A DNA stretch of 64,000 nt from Leptobrachium leishanense (lineage: Eukaryota; Chordata; Amphibia; Anura; Megophryidae), in contig CM019064.1 of the NCBI GenBank assembly GCA_009667805.1, positions 107,916,328 through 107,980,327 of the forward strand, given 5' to 3'. The position numbers and the translations under genes were made by a program. The stretch's first letter is position 1, and each line of letters opens with the position of its first letter. Under the pieces are notes generated by a model, which was not told the origin of the DNA, did no database searches, and saw nothing but the letters and a program-made list of their open reading frames with translations. Shown here piece after piece: positions 55,135-64,000 of the stretch.

Positions 55135-55443
55135 TATTTTATGTTTGCCCTATTATAAAGTATTTTTTCTATTCTGAAAATCACTTTACAATTAACTTTT
55201 GGCCTTATTAGTTTTTTGAATACCTTTGCTTCAGTGTAACGATTAGCAAGTGACTTGCTATTCTCATCCTAGGTCATACAAGCATACAATATACAAAAAT
55301 AGACAACATGTACAAGCCATACAGTAATGATGATTATTGTTAATGTTATGAATACCTGACGCATGGTTGTTTTACTGTGCCTAATTTGCACCACTCTCCA
55401 CTTAACTTGGAGTGTGGCTCCATGAGCTTTAGGATGTATCTGC
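55135..55443. other. Spacer between two hAT elements, no gene seen
   Basis: About 310 bp of apparently unique sequence separating the two hAT insertions. Confidence 0.5.
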
Positions 55444-56264
55444 CTTACAAATAGGGATGGGCCGAACACCCTCGTGTTCGGTTCGCATTCGAACTCGAAC
55501 AATTTAAAAAGTTTGAATTTGAACGCGAACACGATTTGAACTCAATGCAAGTCAATGGAACTTGAATGTTCGATTTTTGGAGTGCCCTCCAAGAGGGCAT
55601 ATATGCAAGATATTGGCCATAAAAGGTGTATGGGGGTCCGGGTAGTGCCCTGGGGGACAGGAAACAAGGACAAAAAGTAAAAACAAAATAGTTTTTAAAG
55701 GAACAGTGATTTTTCTATGACATAAAGGTTAAGAATAAAAACAAAAAACACCTTCAAATATCGTGCCTAGGAGGTCCCCATAACCTGCCCGTGAAGTGGC
55801 AGATTTGTAGGATATATAGAAACATTTAAAAAGAAAAAAAAGACATGTCAAATGACGGTAAATGGTTTTCCTTTAATCTATTCATAAACAACTGCTTGAG
55901 GCGGCAGCCTGTATGAAAAGAAGAGACGTTTTAGGACACGCAGAACAAGTTTAGTGATTTTTTGGCTAAATTATGGTGAAATGTATCCAGGCTTTGGATG
56001 AAAGTAACAACAGGTGCATTAAAATTGGACCTTTGGTGCCAGCTAGTGCTTTCACACTGCAACCCATCTGTGGTATTGTGGAAGAGTGCAGTGGTGGTGG
56101 ACCCTGCGGTCAAATATTAAAATGATATAAGTTTGGTACATACGTCAGTGCACCCAAATATTGGGCCTTTGGTGCCAGCTAGTGCCTTCACAATGTAACC
56201 CCTCTGAGGTATTGTGGAAGAGTGCAGTGGTGGAGGTTTTGGGAATGCAGAAGAGATCCCTGAT

Positions 56265-57493
56265 CTATTCAGTTACATCAGCATCAGGAGAGTGATAGCT
56301 GCTGATCCAGGACTGATTCATTTTTATTAATGTCAGCCGGTCTACAGAGTCAGTGGACAGACACACTCTTTTATCTGTGACAAAACCTCCAGTGGGACTG
56401 AACGTCCTTTCAGAAAGCACGCTGGATGAAGGGCAACCTAGTAGCTGCATAGCATATTGGCTAAGTTCTGGCCATTGATCCAATATCAACACCCAATAAG
56501 CCAGTGGATCATCTGCTGTAAAGGTATCCAGGTCTGCCATTGCCCCTAGGTAGTCCTGCATCATATGGTGAAGACGCTGGCAATGGGTGCCTACATTTGA
56601 CGTCCCTGGGCGTTGTGGACTAAAAAAACTGCAAAAGGCATCAGTCAAGCGACCCCCTTCACCACTCTTCCTCTGATAAACCGCAGTCTCAGAAGCACCT
56701 GTGTCATCACTTGGTAACCTACCAGTGCCTGGAAAGGTGTTACACAAGTGTCGCTTTAGAGCGTCCTCAAGTTGTTTCATCCTGTCCTCCCTCTGTGAGA
56801 GCAGGATGAGCTCTGCAACCTTACCCTTGTATCGTGGATGAAGAAGGGTTGCCAACCAGTAATGATCCCTCTCCTTGATAGCACGAATCCTGAGGTCCTT
56901 TAGCAGGCTTTGCAGGATAAGGGAGCCCATGCAGCGTAGGTTGGAGGTGGCATTAGCTTCCGAGTGTTCCTGGTCGCTGAGGATGACCGTATCGTGCACT
57001 ACCTCCTCCCAGCCACGTACTAGTCCTTGGGTTTCTGGGCACACAAAACCCTCCCTTGAGGAATCCCCACCTTCAATGCCCCCACAATTTAACTATTTCT
57101 TCTCCTCCTCATCCTCCTCCTGTCTGATCTGAGGACCCGCAGGAATGTTGTCTGCGTAAATACTGGGGCCTTGAGAGCTAGTGAAGTCGTCTCTTCCTCC
57201 CGCAGCTCTGCCTCTAGTGCCTCATCTATAATTCCCTGCAGAGTGCGCTCCAGCAGGAACACTAAAGGAATTGTGTCACTGATGCATGCACTGTCCCTGC
57301 TCACCATCCTCGTTGCCTCCTCAAATGGTGACAGTACAGTGCATGCATCCTTGATCATCAGCCACTGCGGGGGGGAAACAAGTTGACCTGAACCTGTCCT
57401 TGTGCCATACTCACACAGGTACTCATTGATGGCCCTCTGCTGCTTGTGCAGACGCTGCAGCATTGCCAATGTCAAGTTCCACCTGGTGGGCAT
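56265..57493 (-). pseudogene. hAT transposase remnant (central region and C-terminal dimerisation domain)
   Basis: hAT transposases excise and insert elements, leaving 8-bp duplications. The upstream piece (57089-57493) begins PTRWNLTLAMLQRL, the conserved RWNST-type segment of the catalytic region, and continues through LSPFEEATRMVS, the usual central motif. The second piece (56265-57044), in another frame, has WLATLLHPRYKG and the C-terminal dimerisation domain: DPLAYWVLILDQWPELSQYA, SSSVLSERTFSPTGGFV and RLTLIKMNQSW. The SER in this motif is the region of the third catalytic acid in hAT enzymes. The N-terminal BED zinc finger and first catalytic Asp are missing upstream, where the sequence breaks at about 57495. 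Inactive. Confidence 0.9.
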
Positions 57494-58229
57494 GTCATGA
57501 TCAGACGGTTTGTGGGAACCTTTTTATCCGACTGAGGAAGCCTGCAGGACAAGCAGGAGAAACGCATTTCAGTATATACCCTTTTAATGTTATTTTTATC
57601 ATTGTAATAAATGTTTTTATTTTTATCCATTGAATCCCATCGTTTTGCTTGTGGAGTATTCTACCACTTTTTATTTCCTGCGATTCAAGAAGGGCGAGAC
57701 CTCCCTCATATGGTCTAAGGCTAACATACCGAGCCACCACTATAAGAGGCTCTGAGACACGTGAGTTGTTCTACGTATATTTTTCCCTAAACAATACTGT
57801 ACTATATATGTATCTCTTCTGAGGTCTGTTCCTATTCGATCCATTCCACATATTTGGACGAGAGATGTATCGATCTGGTGGGAGAATTCCCCCTCAGTGG
57901 CTTACAAGTGAAGACAGAGAGCCCTACAGGCTCCAGGCTTGTGAGTGTGCAATCATCGAATATATTGCTGTATTTTCACTTGTCTCTTTGGTATTGCACT
58001 ATTGTTCCTTTGCAATCTTTTTTAGGACAATGGATTTATGTCTATACCAAAGATGAGTATTTTACCATTTGTATTCCACCTTTGACACCTGGTGTGAGTG
58101 CTTTTGGTCATCAGTCTGTGTGCGCTCCCTGTTTTACAATTTCTGTAATTCTGCTTTCGGTTTGTGGGAAGGTGGAATTCTCTTTGAATTTCTGCCAGGC
58201 GAACACTTGCTGGGAATGATCATCTGAAG
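57494..58229. repeat. Block replacing the transposase 5' part
   Basis: Homology to hAT stops at 57494. The block has CCGACTGAGGAAGCCTGCAG and AAGCAGGAGAAACGCATTTC, text typical of a short dispersed vertebrate element ending in TGTGGAGTATTCTACCAC. It runs to the internal hAT terminus at 58230. TGATCA-containing flanks (57496, 58217) are only a weak hint of a duplication. Confidence 0.5.
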
Positions 58230-58500
58230 TAGGGATGGGCCGAACACCCCCGTGTTCGGTTCGCAATCGAACTCGAACATTTGAAAAAGTTCGAATTCGA
58301 ACACGATTCGAACTCAATGCAAGTCAATGGGGCTCGAACGTTCGAAAATTAAGGTGCCCTCCAAGAGGGCATATATGCAAGATATTGGTCATAAAAGGTG
58401 TATGGGGGTCCGGGTACTGCCTGGGGGACAGGAAACAATAAAAAACAATTTAAAAAAAAAAAACGTTTTTAACCCAAAAACTTTTTTGAAGCCATTTCAC
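58230..58500. repeat. Internal second hAT left terminus
   Basis: TAGGGATGGGCCGAACACCC and about 220 following bases duplicate 55452-55680 closely, including TGCCCTCCAAGAGGGCATAT and GGTGTATGGGGGTCCGGGTA. The 8 bases before it (ATCTGAAG) do not match those after the outer right end. Confidence 0.85.
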
Positions 58501-58570
58501 CGCTGTGCGGTGAGCTAATTTTTACCACTTTTGCTCATGTTTAAATGCGATTTGAAGCCATGGGAAATGT
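58494..58570 (+). repeat. piggyBac-like left-end fragment
   Basis: CATTTCACCGCTGTGCGGTG and GAGCTAATTTTTACCACTTT, then GCTCATGTTTAAATGCGATT and TGAAGCCATG, follow the TTAA-family left part for about 75 bp. Confidence 0.65.
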
Positions 58571-58675
58571 TTGAGCTACAACGAGTGGGAAAAATTACGA
58601 TCTTAACGCAAACGTTAACGCTCACTTGCGTGAGCATTAACATTTGCTGCAGCATTCACTGCATATTTGTAATGA

Positions 58676-59367
58676 TTCCCCAGGACAGACCTGGTAGGAT
58701 CCCTGGTAACAGACCTCTAACCCTCCGATCCTTAGGATGGTCGGGACTCGGGACCACTAAACCTAACCTCTAGCAGCAGCCACACAAGCCAGGGAGACAG
58801 CACCAACAATATACACCACAGACTGAGATCAATATATGTTTGTACTGCACTATAGTATATGGCAGGATGGAAGCGCACCAGCAGTAACAAGCAGTGGAAT
58901 ATACCAGACAGGGGCGCAGAGCGAGAGTAGTTGTTATAACAAAACCGGGTCAGCGTCAATGTTTAGGCACTTGTACTGTGCTACTGTATATGGTGAGAAT
59001 CGGCGCACACCAGTAGCAACAGGAGGCAAACAGAACAGGCAGGGAGTACACAGAGAGAATAGTCAAATGGCAGGCAAAGCCGGCAACAGATCGGGTCCTC
59101 AGAACAAGCAGGGTAAGTAACAAGTATACAAACTGATTTGGTAAGCTAGCGATGCGGGAATGAAACTCCACGGCAAGGCGAGGTGTAAGCCCGCGCTACT
59201 GATTTAAAGGTCCCGGCGGCTCCACGTCATCACGCCGCGCCCTGTCCCTTGATCACTCACAGCTGCGCCATGTGCCACCGGAGCTCCTGGCATTCGGCCA
59301 GCTGGTGGCACCATGCGTCCGGGGGCCCCCCTATCGCCACTCGGGGCCCTGGATGTCACAATATTAC
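58676..59367. repeat. Unassigned repeat with a ~135-bp tandem duplication
   Basis: Two related units (about 58808-58948 and 58949-59083) share TTGTACTGCACTATAGTATA or TTGTACTGTGCTACTGTATA, then AGCGCACCAGCAGTAACA or GGCGCACACCAGTAGCAACA. A GC-rich end follows (GCTCCACGTCATCACGCCGC, GGGGGCCCCCC) and closes near GGATGTCACAATATT. It looks like non-coding retroelement sequence; I found no LTR partner. Confidence 0.5.
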
Positions 59368-59478
59368 AATCCAAATGCAAACAGGTTAAGTAACCAAATT
59401 TGTAATAAGAATAATTAATGCAGCATATGAATCCTCACACTGCCGCGCAGCACCTCTACAGTCTGACGCTAGCTTTAA

Positions 59479-59605
59479 CCGGCGCGCTGTGTGCAGCTTC
59501 TGAGAAGATACACTATTAGTGTAGCGAGGAAGCCGGCTGCGCATTTTGCATCGCTCCGTCTACACTAATAGCGTATCTTCTCAGAAGCTGCACACAGCGT
59601 GCCGG
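59479..59605. repeat. Hairpin with ~45-bp arms
   Basis: The left arm CCGGCGCGCTGTGTGCAGCT (onward to CACTATTAGTGTAG, 59524) is mirrored by CTACACTAATAGCGTATCTT (onward to CAGCGTGCCGG, 59605). There are a few mismatches and a ~35-bp loop containing CGGCTGCGCATTTTGCATCG. Confidence 0.88.
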
Positions 59606-60172
59606 TGTATGCAGCATCTAACAGCATGGGAGACGGGAGGCTGCACTTGTCGGTGGATCCAGGATCAGGTGTAATAGAAAAAAAAAAAAGGTTTTATTTT
59701 ATGTTCCTTCGGACATTTAAAAATGTCCTCGGATTTTACTTTTTTTAGAAATGTGTCACTTTACCTTAGCCTGATGGTCAGTCAGTGGATCCTGGTTGTG
59801 GGGGGGGGGGGTCTGCCGTGGCCACAGGTGCAGTGGCTCCCTCCCTGCGTCACCTCTCTGCCACATGCACCCGGCCGGCCTGCCCGCACAGTCGCAGCTC
59901 TTTCATCCGGCTACCTCATGCTCCTCAAGGGATCCTTGGGAAGCCCCGGCCGCCTGCCCTCTACAGTGCCTGATTAGAGGGCCGTGTCTGCCTGATGTTT
60001 TAGCAAAAAGATTGTTTTATCCCATAGGCTTCAATGTTAAAAATATTTCCATTTTAATACAATATCTAATAAACTATTGCTTATAATATTCTGCAGTAAA
60101 AAGTCTCTTAATTTTTAGATTTTTTTGGATGGTTCGAAGTTCGCGAACTTTCGACCAGCCGATGTTGGATGC

Positions 60173-60218
60173 GAACATCGAACCGATTCGAACCGATTCG
60201 AACCGATTCGAACCGATA
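60173..60218. repeat. 10-bp subterminal repeats of the hAT element
   Basis: GAACCGATTC is repeated about four times directly inside the right end of the hAT element. The position suits transposase-binding subterminal motifs, but short expansion by slippage would look the same. Confidence 0.85.
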
Positions 60219-60293
60219 GCCCATCCCTACTTACAAATGCTGTGAACCGTATCTCCATGTTTTCTCAATCGTGTATACACCTTTACCCCTTAA

Positions 60294-60704
60294 GGGGTTG
60301 TTCAAAGAGAGCCGAATCTGCCACTGAGTTGCACCGATTGGTGAATTTCCCCATATGGTGCAATTTCATAGCAGAATGTTGGCAATTTGCCAAATATTGG
60401 TGAATTGCTATAGCAAAATACGGTGCAATTTGGCGACAGTGAAATTCCCCATATAGAAGTAATTTTTAATCTATTCAGAGAATGGTGAACAGCAACAAAA
60501 AGTGGGCGAAATGCTCATATTTTCGGTGCCTTTGTTTGAGCATATCCCAATAGGTTTCAATGTAAAAAAAAAAATCCTCTGTTTATATTACATTTTTATT
60601 CAACTGACTATTCTTTTTATTTGCAGCAAAAAGTATTTATTTTATTTTTCGGACGATTGGTTCGGCGCACTTCTGGGACCTTTCGGTGCTCTTTGAATAA
60701 CCCC
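60294..60704. mobile_element. GGGTTATTCAAAGAG-family element (411 bp)
   Basis: Ends GGGGTTGTTCAAAGAGAGCC and GGTGCTCTTTGAATAACCCC are inverted. The interior matches 50490-51290 (AATTTCCCCATATGGTGCAA; CACTTCTGGGACC) with a large deletion. Confidence 0.85.
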
Positions 60705-60730
60705 TTTAAAATGCCTCCATACACACAAGG

Positions 60731-61716
60731 TGCCCTATTACATTCTTCGTGCATACGTTTGCGCCCGCGCAAAAACGCGAGGGGAAAAACCCTTTGCGCA
60801 GAACGTCGTATTACAATCTCAGCGCAACAAATGCGCTTATACGTCTACCGCGGGTGAACCTGCGCGAATGCTGCGCGAGCTTACTGTACGTCGCGCGTCC
60901 TATACTTAACATTGTGAGCGCAAATGCGTTTGTGCGCTGGTACGCAGATGGTATTACAATCTATGTGCAGTTTCTAATGCACAGCCTTTGTGCGCATAAT
61001 TTTAGCAACTCCTAAAAGCTGGTGTTAATGGCAAATTCTATCAACCTGGCCGAAACCAAATACACCAGCCCAAAATAAAATACGCAGCAAAGTATAGTTG
61101 CACATTCTATACATACCAAACCAATAAATTTGAGAAGTTGTGCGTGTTTTTTTTTATTGATGCAGCATATATGCGCAGATTGACTTTGACTGGCGCAAAA
61201 ACTTAATTTGAGACAATTGTGGTTCTTAATTCTGATTGGCTGAATCGCGTGAAAAAACCAGTCCGCACACTGATTTCTGCACGCAACGTTGCTGCGCGAG
61301 CGTTTTTGCGCGTCCGTTTTACGCATGGTATTTTTTGACGGATGAAAAAATGTGCGAGGATATAATGACTGTACCAGCATTGATTTACACGCGTTAACGT
61401 TTAAGGCTGGCGGCACAAGAGCAGAGGAAGGAACGTCCGTAAAAGTGGACGTTCTTTCCACTCTCTGCGCTCAGCATACAAAGCGCGATCCTCCTATGGA
61501 GAATTGCGCTTTGTATCCTTTCAGCGTCCGTTTAGCTTTTTGACGGGGAGGGCTTTTTCACGTCCGGTGGAGGACCTTCCCCATCAAAACCCCACGGACG
61601 CAGGGAAGTCCGGGCGCATTTGAGCCATAAATACGCTCGTGTGCCGGGGGCCTTAAGCTTCGCGCAAAAATTAACGCGTTTACCGTGCGTTTTTGCGTGA
61701 AGAATGTAATAGGGCC
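60731..61716. repeat. CpG-rich palindromic MITE, second copy
   Basis: The left end GTGCCCTATTACATTCTTCG and the inverted right end GGGCCCTATTACATTCTTCA begin arms rich in GCGCAAA, as in 933-1645. The two differ inside. The interior includes GGACGTTCTTTCCACTC with a partial mirror. Open frames in it reflect CpG richness, not genes. Confidence 0.78.
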
Positions 61717-62022
61717 CAACACTCCTAATCCTATCCTAACACTTTTTAATTTGACCATGTTTAAGCTACAGTCATTATAGCAGTAGTTACATCACATAAT
61801 TATGAGCATATTGTAAAATGACATTGTAATGTCTGTGTGTTATTGTTAATGTGACTACATCACCGCGTCATAATAATAATATTTTCCTTAGCATATTTTT
61901 TAAAAGTGATTTATATCTGTCTCTTTTCACCCATTAGATTGCAAGTGAAAACATTTATTGCAGCTTAAAAAGTCTGAATATGTCTTTTGTGAAATAACCT
62001 TTTAAGTCTACATTTTTTGTTT
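61717..62022. other. AT-rich sequence, no gene seen
   Basis: No recognised feature. Confidence 0.5.
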
Positions 62023-62200
62023 GTTGAGAAAGTTTTTTACCAGGAAGGATATATTGAGATTTCTCTCGTTTTCAAGTATGTCCTGGGTGGCGAGTATGTA
62101 ACGTTAGTTGTCTTGCCCAAGGACACTTACTGGAGAGGTGCTTGGCTGGGATTCGAACCTGTGTCTCCACAGCCACTTGTAGAGTCTACTAGTCTACTTG
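62023..62200 (-). mobile_element. tRNA-derived SINE, minus strand
   Basis: On the minus strand, GGTTCGAATCCCAGCCAAGC (a B-box-like tRNA T-arm) is followed by AGTGTCCTTGGGCAAGACAA, then CGCCACCCAGGACATACTTG and ATATATCCTTCCTGGTAAAA. This is the same order as the plus-strand copy at 8597. The A-tail is eroded. Confidence 0.87.
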
Positions 62201-63573
62201 TCGCGCTAGTATGCAAGGATGAGGGTGACTTCTAAGATGAAGCATGGATCTTGTAAAAGTAGTATCTCATCCTGTGGACATCCCTGTTGTTGGACCATAT
62301 GCAAATTTGGGATAAGGTGAACACATTAAAGAATCTATAAGAATACAAATATGAGGATTTTTTGTAGCCGGCAACATTAAGTGAAATTCACAAAGCAAAA
62401 GTAACAGTTTTGAAAAGTTTAAAAATCCCCAAAAAGAAATATCCCAGATTGTCCTCTTCTTTTTTATGCAAAATGTCATACCCAGCATGCAAGCCACTTA
62501 TTTAGAACCCTGCTTACAGAGTATCAGATTTTCATCCATGGATTTCGAGCAAGAGCCATTAATTTAACCTCATTAAGTTCAACTATAAATAGAACACAGC
62601 AGCTTTAGATTAGCATGAAATATTTTAGCAACAAATAATGTATGACCGGAAAAAATATGTTTGCTTAATACACTTATTTTTTATCCAGCAAAATGTTTCC
62701 CATGAAACAAGATGATGTGATTTTACTTGGCGCTTCGGCAAAACCTATTTGGTTTGCAAGTGGTCCCCTTAATATACAATACATAGTCATCTATACATTC
62801 TAATAGGCTAAATTCTGACCACCGTAAGGCTCATTAACTAGGCTGTAAAGGTTCACGTTTTGCATCCTGATTTAAATGGAAACCCCAGCTGAAGACTATA
62901 CAAGTGGTCTAATTGAAATTAAACAATGCTTTTGTTTAGCAGCTGTTTGTATTTGCATTGACATCCTGTAAGCCTTTGCTGTAGCTGGCATTGTTTCGAT
63001 ATTACGCAATAACGCAGCTTTATTATACCAGCAGGTGTTCTATTGAATCTTTTTTTAGAACTGCCACAATAGACATTATGATGTATTCTATTTCTTAATT
63101 TGATTTTTTTTTTTTCAACCATATAGTTAACAGTTTTGAGACCTACACTGCTACACATTCAAAATTTTACAAGACAATGTTTCCATTTTCTTAACCCCTT
63201 CACTAATATGTGATTTAAAAAAAAAACAACACTGTCAGGAACCAGTCGTTTTTTTTAAATAATTTTTGATCAATTCCTTGAATATTTCTAATGTATTTAA
63301 CTGTAATACCATATTTGGCATGCAAGTGTCTCCATCTGCTGGGCAAATTGAGTTACTACAGTTCTGAACAACATGCAGGATCAGCTGGGGAGATGTCTTT
63401 TAGATACATTCCCAGGTGGTTTTAAAAAGTATCTCAGGCATCATGCCCACAGTTCTAAAACGTTGGGGGTACCTTCTGGAGCCCATCTGCAAACAAAATT
63501 CATTTGCAGTGATACAACATAGCTCTAGACCATGTTCTACATATGTAGAAAATACAGCTATTAGAAGACAGGG
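62201..63573. other. No gene seen; isolated TTAA-family terminus
   Basis: Mostly AT-rich unique-looking sequence. At 63192-63215, TTAACCCCTTCACTAATATG resembles the piggyBac-like left terminus but without the following family text. No coding signature. Confidence 0.5.
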
Positions 63574-63700
63574 GCGGACTGACCTATCGGGCTTTCAGGT
63601 AGTGCCTGAGGGCTTGGATGGGGGAGGGGCCTAGATTGGGGCCGCATCCGACAGCCTTGTTGCCCCTGCAGTGCTGGGAATTACATGGAGTGACATGGGC
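63574..63700 (+). repeat. Dispersed-repeat end, GGGGCGGACTGA type
   Basis: GGGGCGGACTGACCTATCGG followed by TGCCTGAGGGCTTGGATGGG and GGGGCCTAGATTGGGGCC. The same start is seen at 36090-36225 on the other strand. Confidence 0.6.
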
Positions 63701-63835
63701 AAACAATGGAAATGCACACCAAAGTATGCTAAAATATGCTTTATTACAGAAAATAAGATTACAAATGAAGAAATCCTCATACAGTTTATAATCAGTATTC
63801 AATTTATATTCACAAGAGATATGCACAGACGATAG

Positions 63836-64000
63836 TATCACGGAAAATGGTAAAACATGTGCTTTTTTATTTTTCACAACGATTGCAAATACCAAGTTTC
63901 ACATCTGTAACATCTTCTTTTTTTGAGATATAGGTATCCTGTTTAAAATATTCAGCCACCCTTTTCACCCCCAGGTGGATTTTTGGAAAATGGTAGAACA
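63836..64000. repeat. Copy of the CTAGCTTTTGCCCGCGGC-family internal unit, cut by the window end
   Basis: GGAAAATGGTAAAACATGTG, TTTCACATCTGTAACATCTT, GAGATATAGGTATCCTG and GGATTTTTGGAAAATGGTAG match the ~145-bp units at 45307-46010. The element continues beyond the window. Confidence 0.85.

Larger units (their letters stand above)
55452..60229 (-). mobile_element. hAT element with transposase remnant, composite (4.8 kb)
   Basis: It starts TAGGGATGGGCCGAACACC and ends GATAGCCCATCCCTA. The exact 8-bp duplication CTTACAAA flanks it (55444-55451, 60230-60237). It carries a decayed hAT transposase on the minus strand at 56265-57493. An insertion-like block lies at 57494-58229. A second left terminus, TAGGGATGGGCCGAACACCC, appears internally at 58230. 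Subterminal TTCGAACTCG and ATTCGAACCG repeats occur at the ends. The internal organisation suggests two family members joined within one outer duplication. Confidence 0.9.

Noticed and set aside
56265..57493. Domesticated hAT-derived host gene (ZBED type)
   Set aside because: The frame is broken at about 57045-57090, the BED finger and first catalytic region are missing, and it lies within recognisable element ends.

Overview
This window looks like transposon-dense, gene-poor DNA from a vertebrate with a large genome. An anuran amphibian is my best guess. That is inferred from the repeat mixture: Tc1-like elements, V-SINE-like tRNA SINEs, L2-like LINE tails, TTAA-bounded piggyBac-like elements, hAT elements starting TAGGGATG, and a gamma/epsilon-like endogenous retrovirus. 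I found no convincing host protein-coding gene, tRNA, rRNA or CRISPR array. The only recognisable protein signatures belong to mobile elements, and all of those are broken.

Layout. 0-4 kb: a minus-strand SINE, a CpG-rich palindromic element and two adjoining minisatellites. 4.1-5.8 kb: a nearly full-length Tc1-like transposon with a frameshifted transposase. 5.9-9.2 kb: a 29-bp-arm hairpin and a 20-bp satellite split by a hAT-type element (with an 8-bp target duplication) and by a tRNA-derived SINE. 10.55-17.43 kb: a complete-ended, internally decayed endogenous retrovirus with 567/566-bp LTRs, a 5-bp target duplication, a probable tRNA-Thr primer site, broken gag and pol, and a deletion joining integrase to the env transmembrane subunit. 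17.5-30 kb: small inverted-repeat elements, a second Tc1-like element (19.5-20.7 kb) and an L2-like LINE fragment. 30.1-32.6 kb: an L2-like LINE 3' end interrupted by a second copy of the hAT-type element.

33-51 kb is dominated by two non-autonomous families. One is a TTAA/CCCTTTCGCTGC piggyBac-like family. The other has termini reading GGGTTATTCAAAGAG, with 2-3 bp A/T-only duplications in several copies. A CpG-rich Harbinger-like MITE and a 1.3-kb element starting CTAGCTTTTGCCCGCGGC are nested inside them. 52.7-60.2 kb holds two long hAT elements with perfect 8-bp duplications. The second carries a hAT transposase remnant on the minus strand and an unexplained extra left terminus. 60.3-64 kb repeats families seen earlier.

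The repeats record a layered insertion history: a MITE inside a hAT inside a satellite, a hAT inside a LINE tail, an unclassified element inside a piggyBac-like element, and a Harbinger-like MITE inside the GGGTTATTC family. I see no candidate for a new cellular system. The most notable points are the retroviral gag-pol junction with two in-frame UGAs, a sequence module shared between unrelated-looking transposon families, and the composite hAT element. All family assignments rest on reading termini, duplications and motifs by eye, with no database search.
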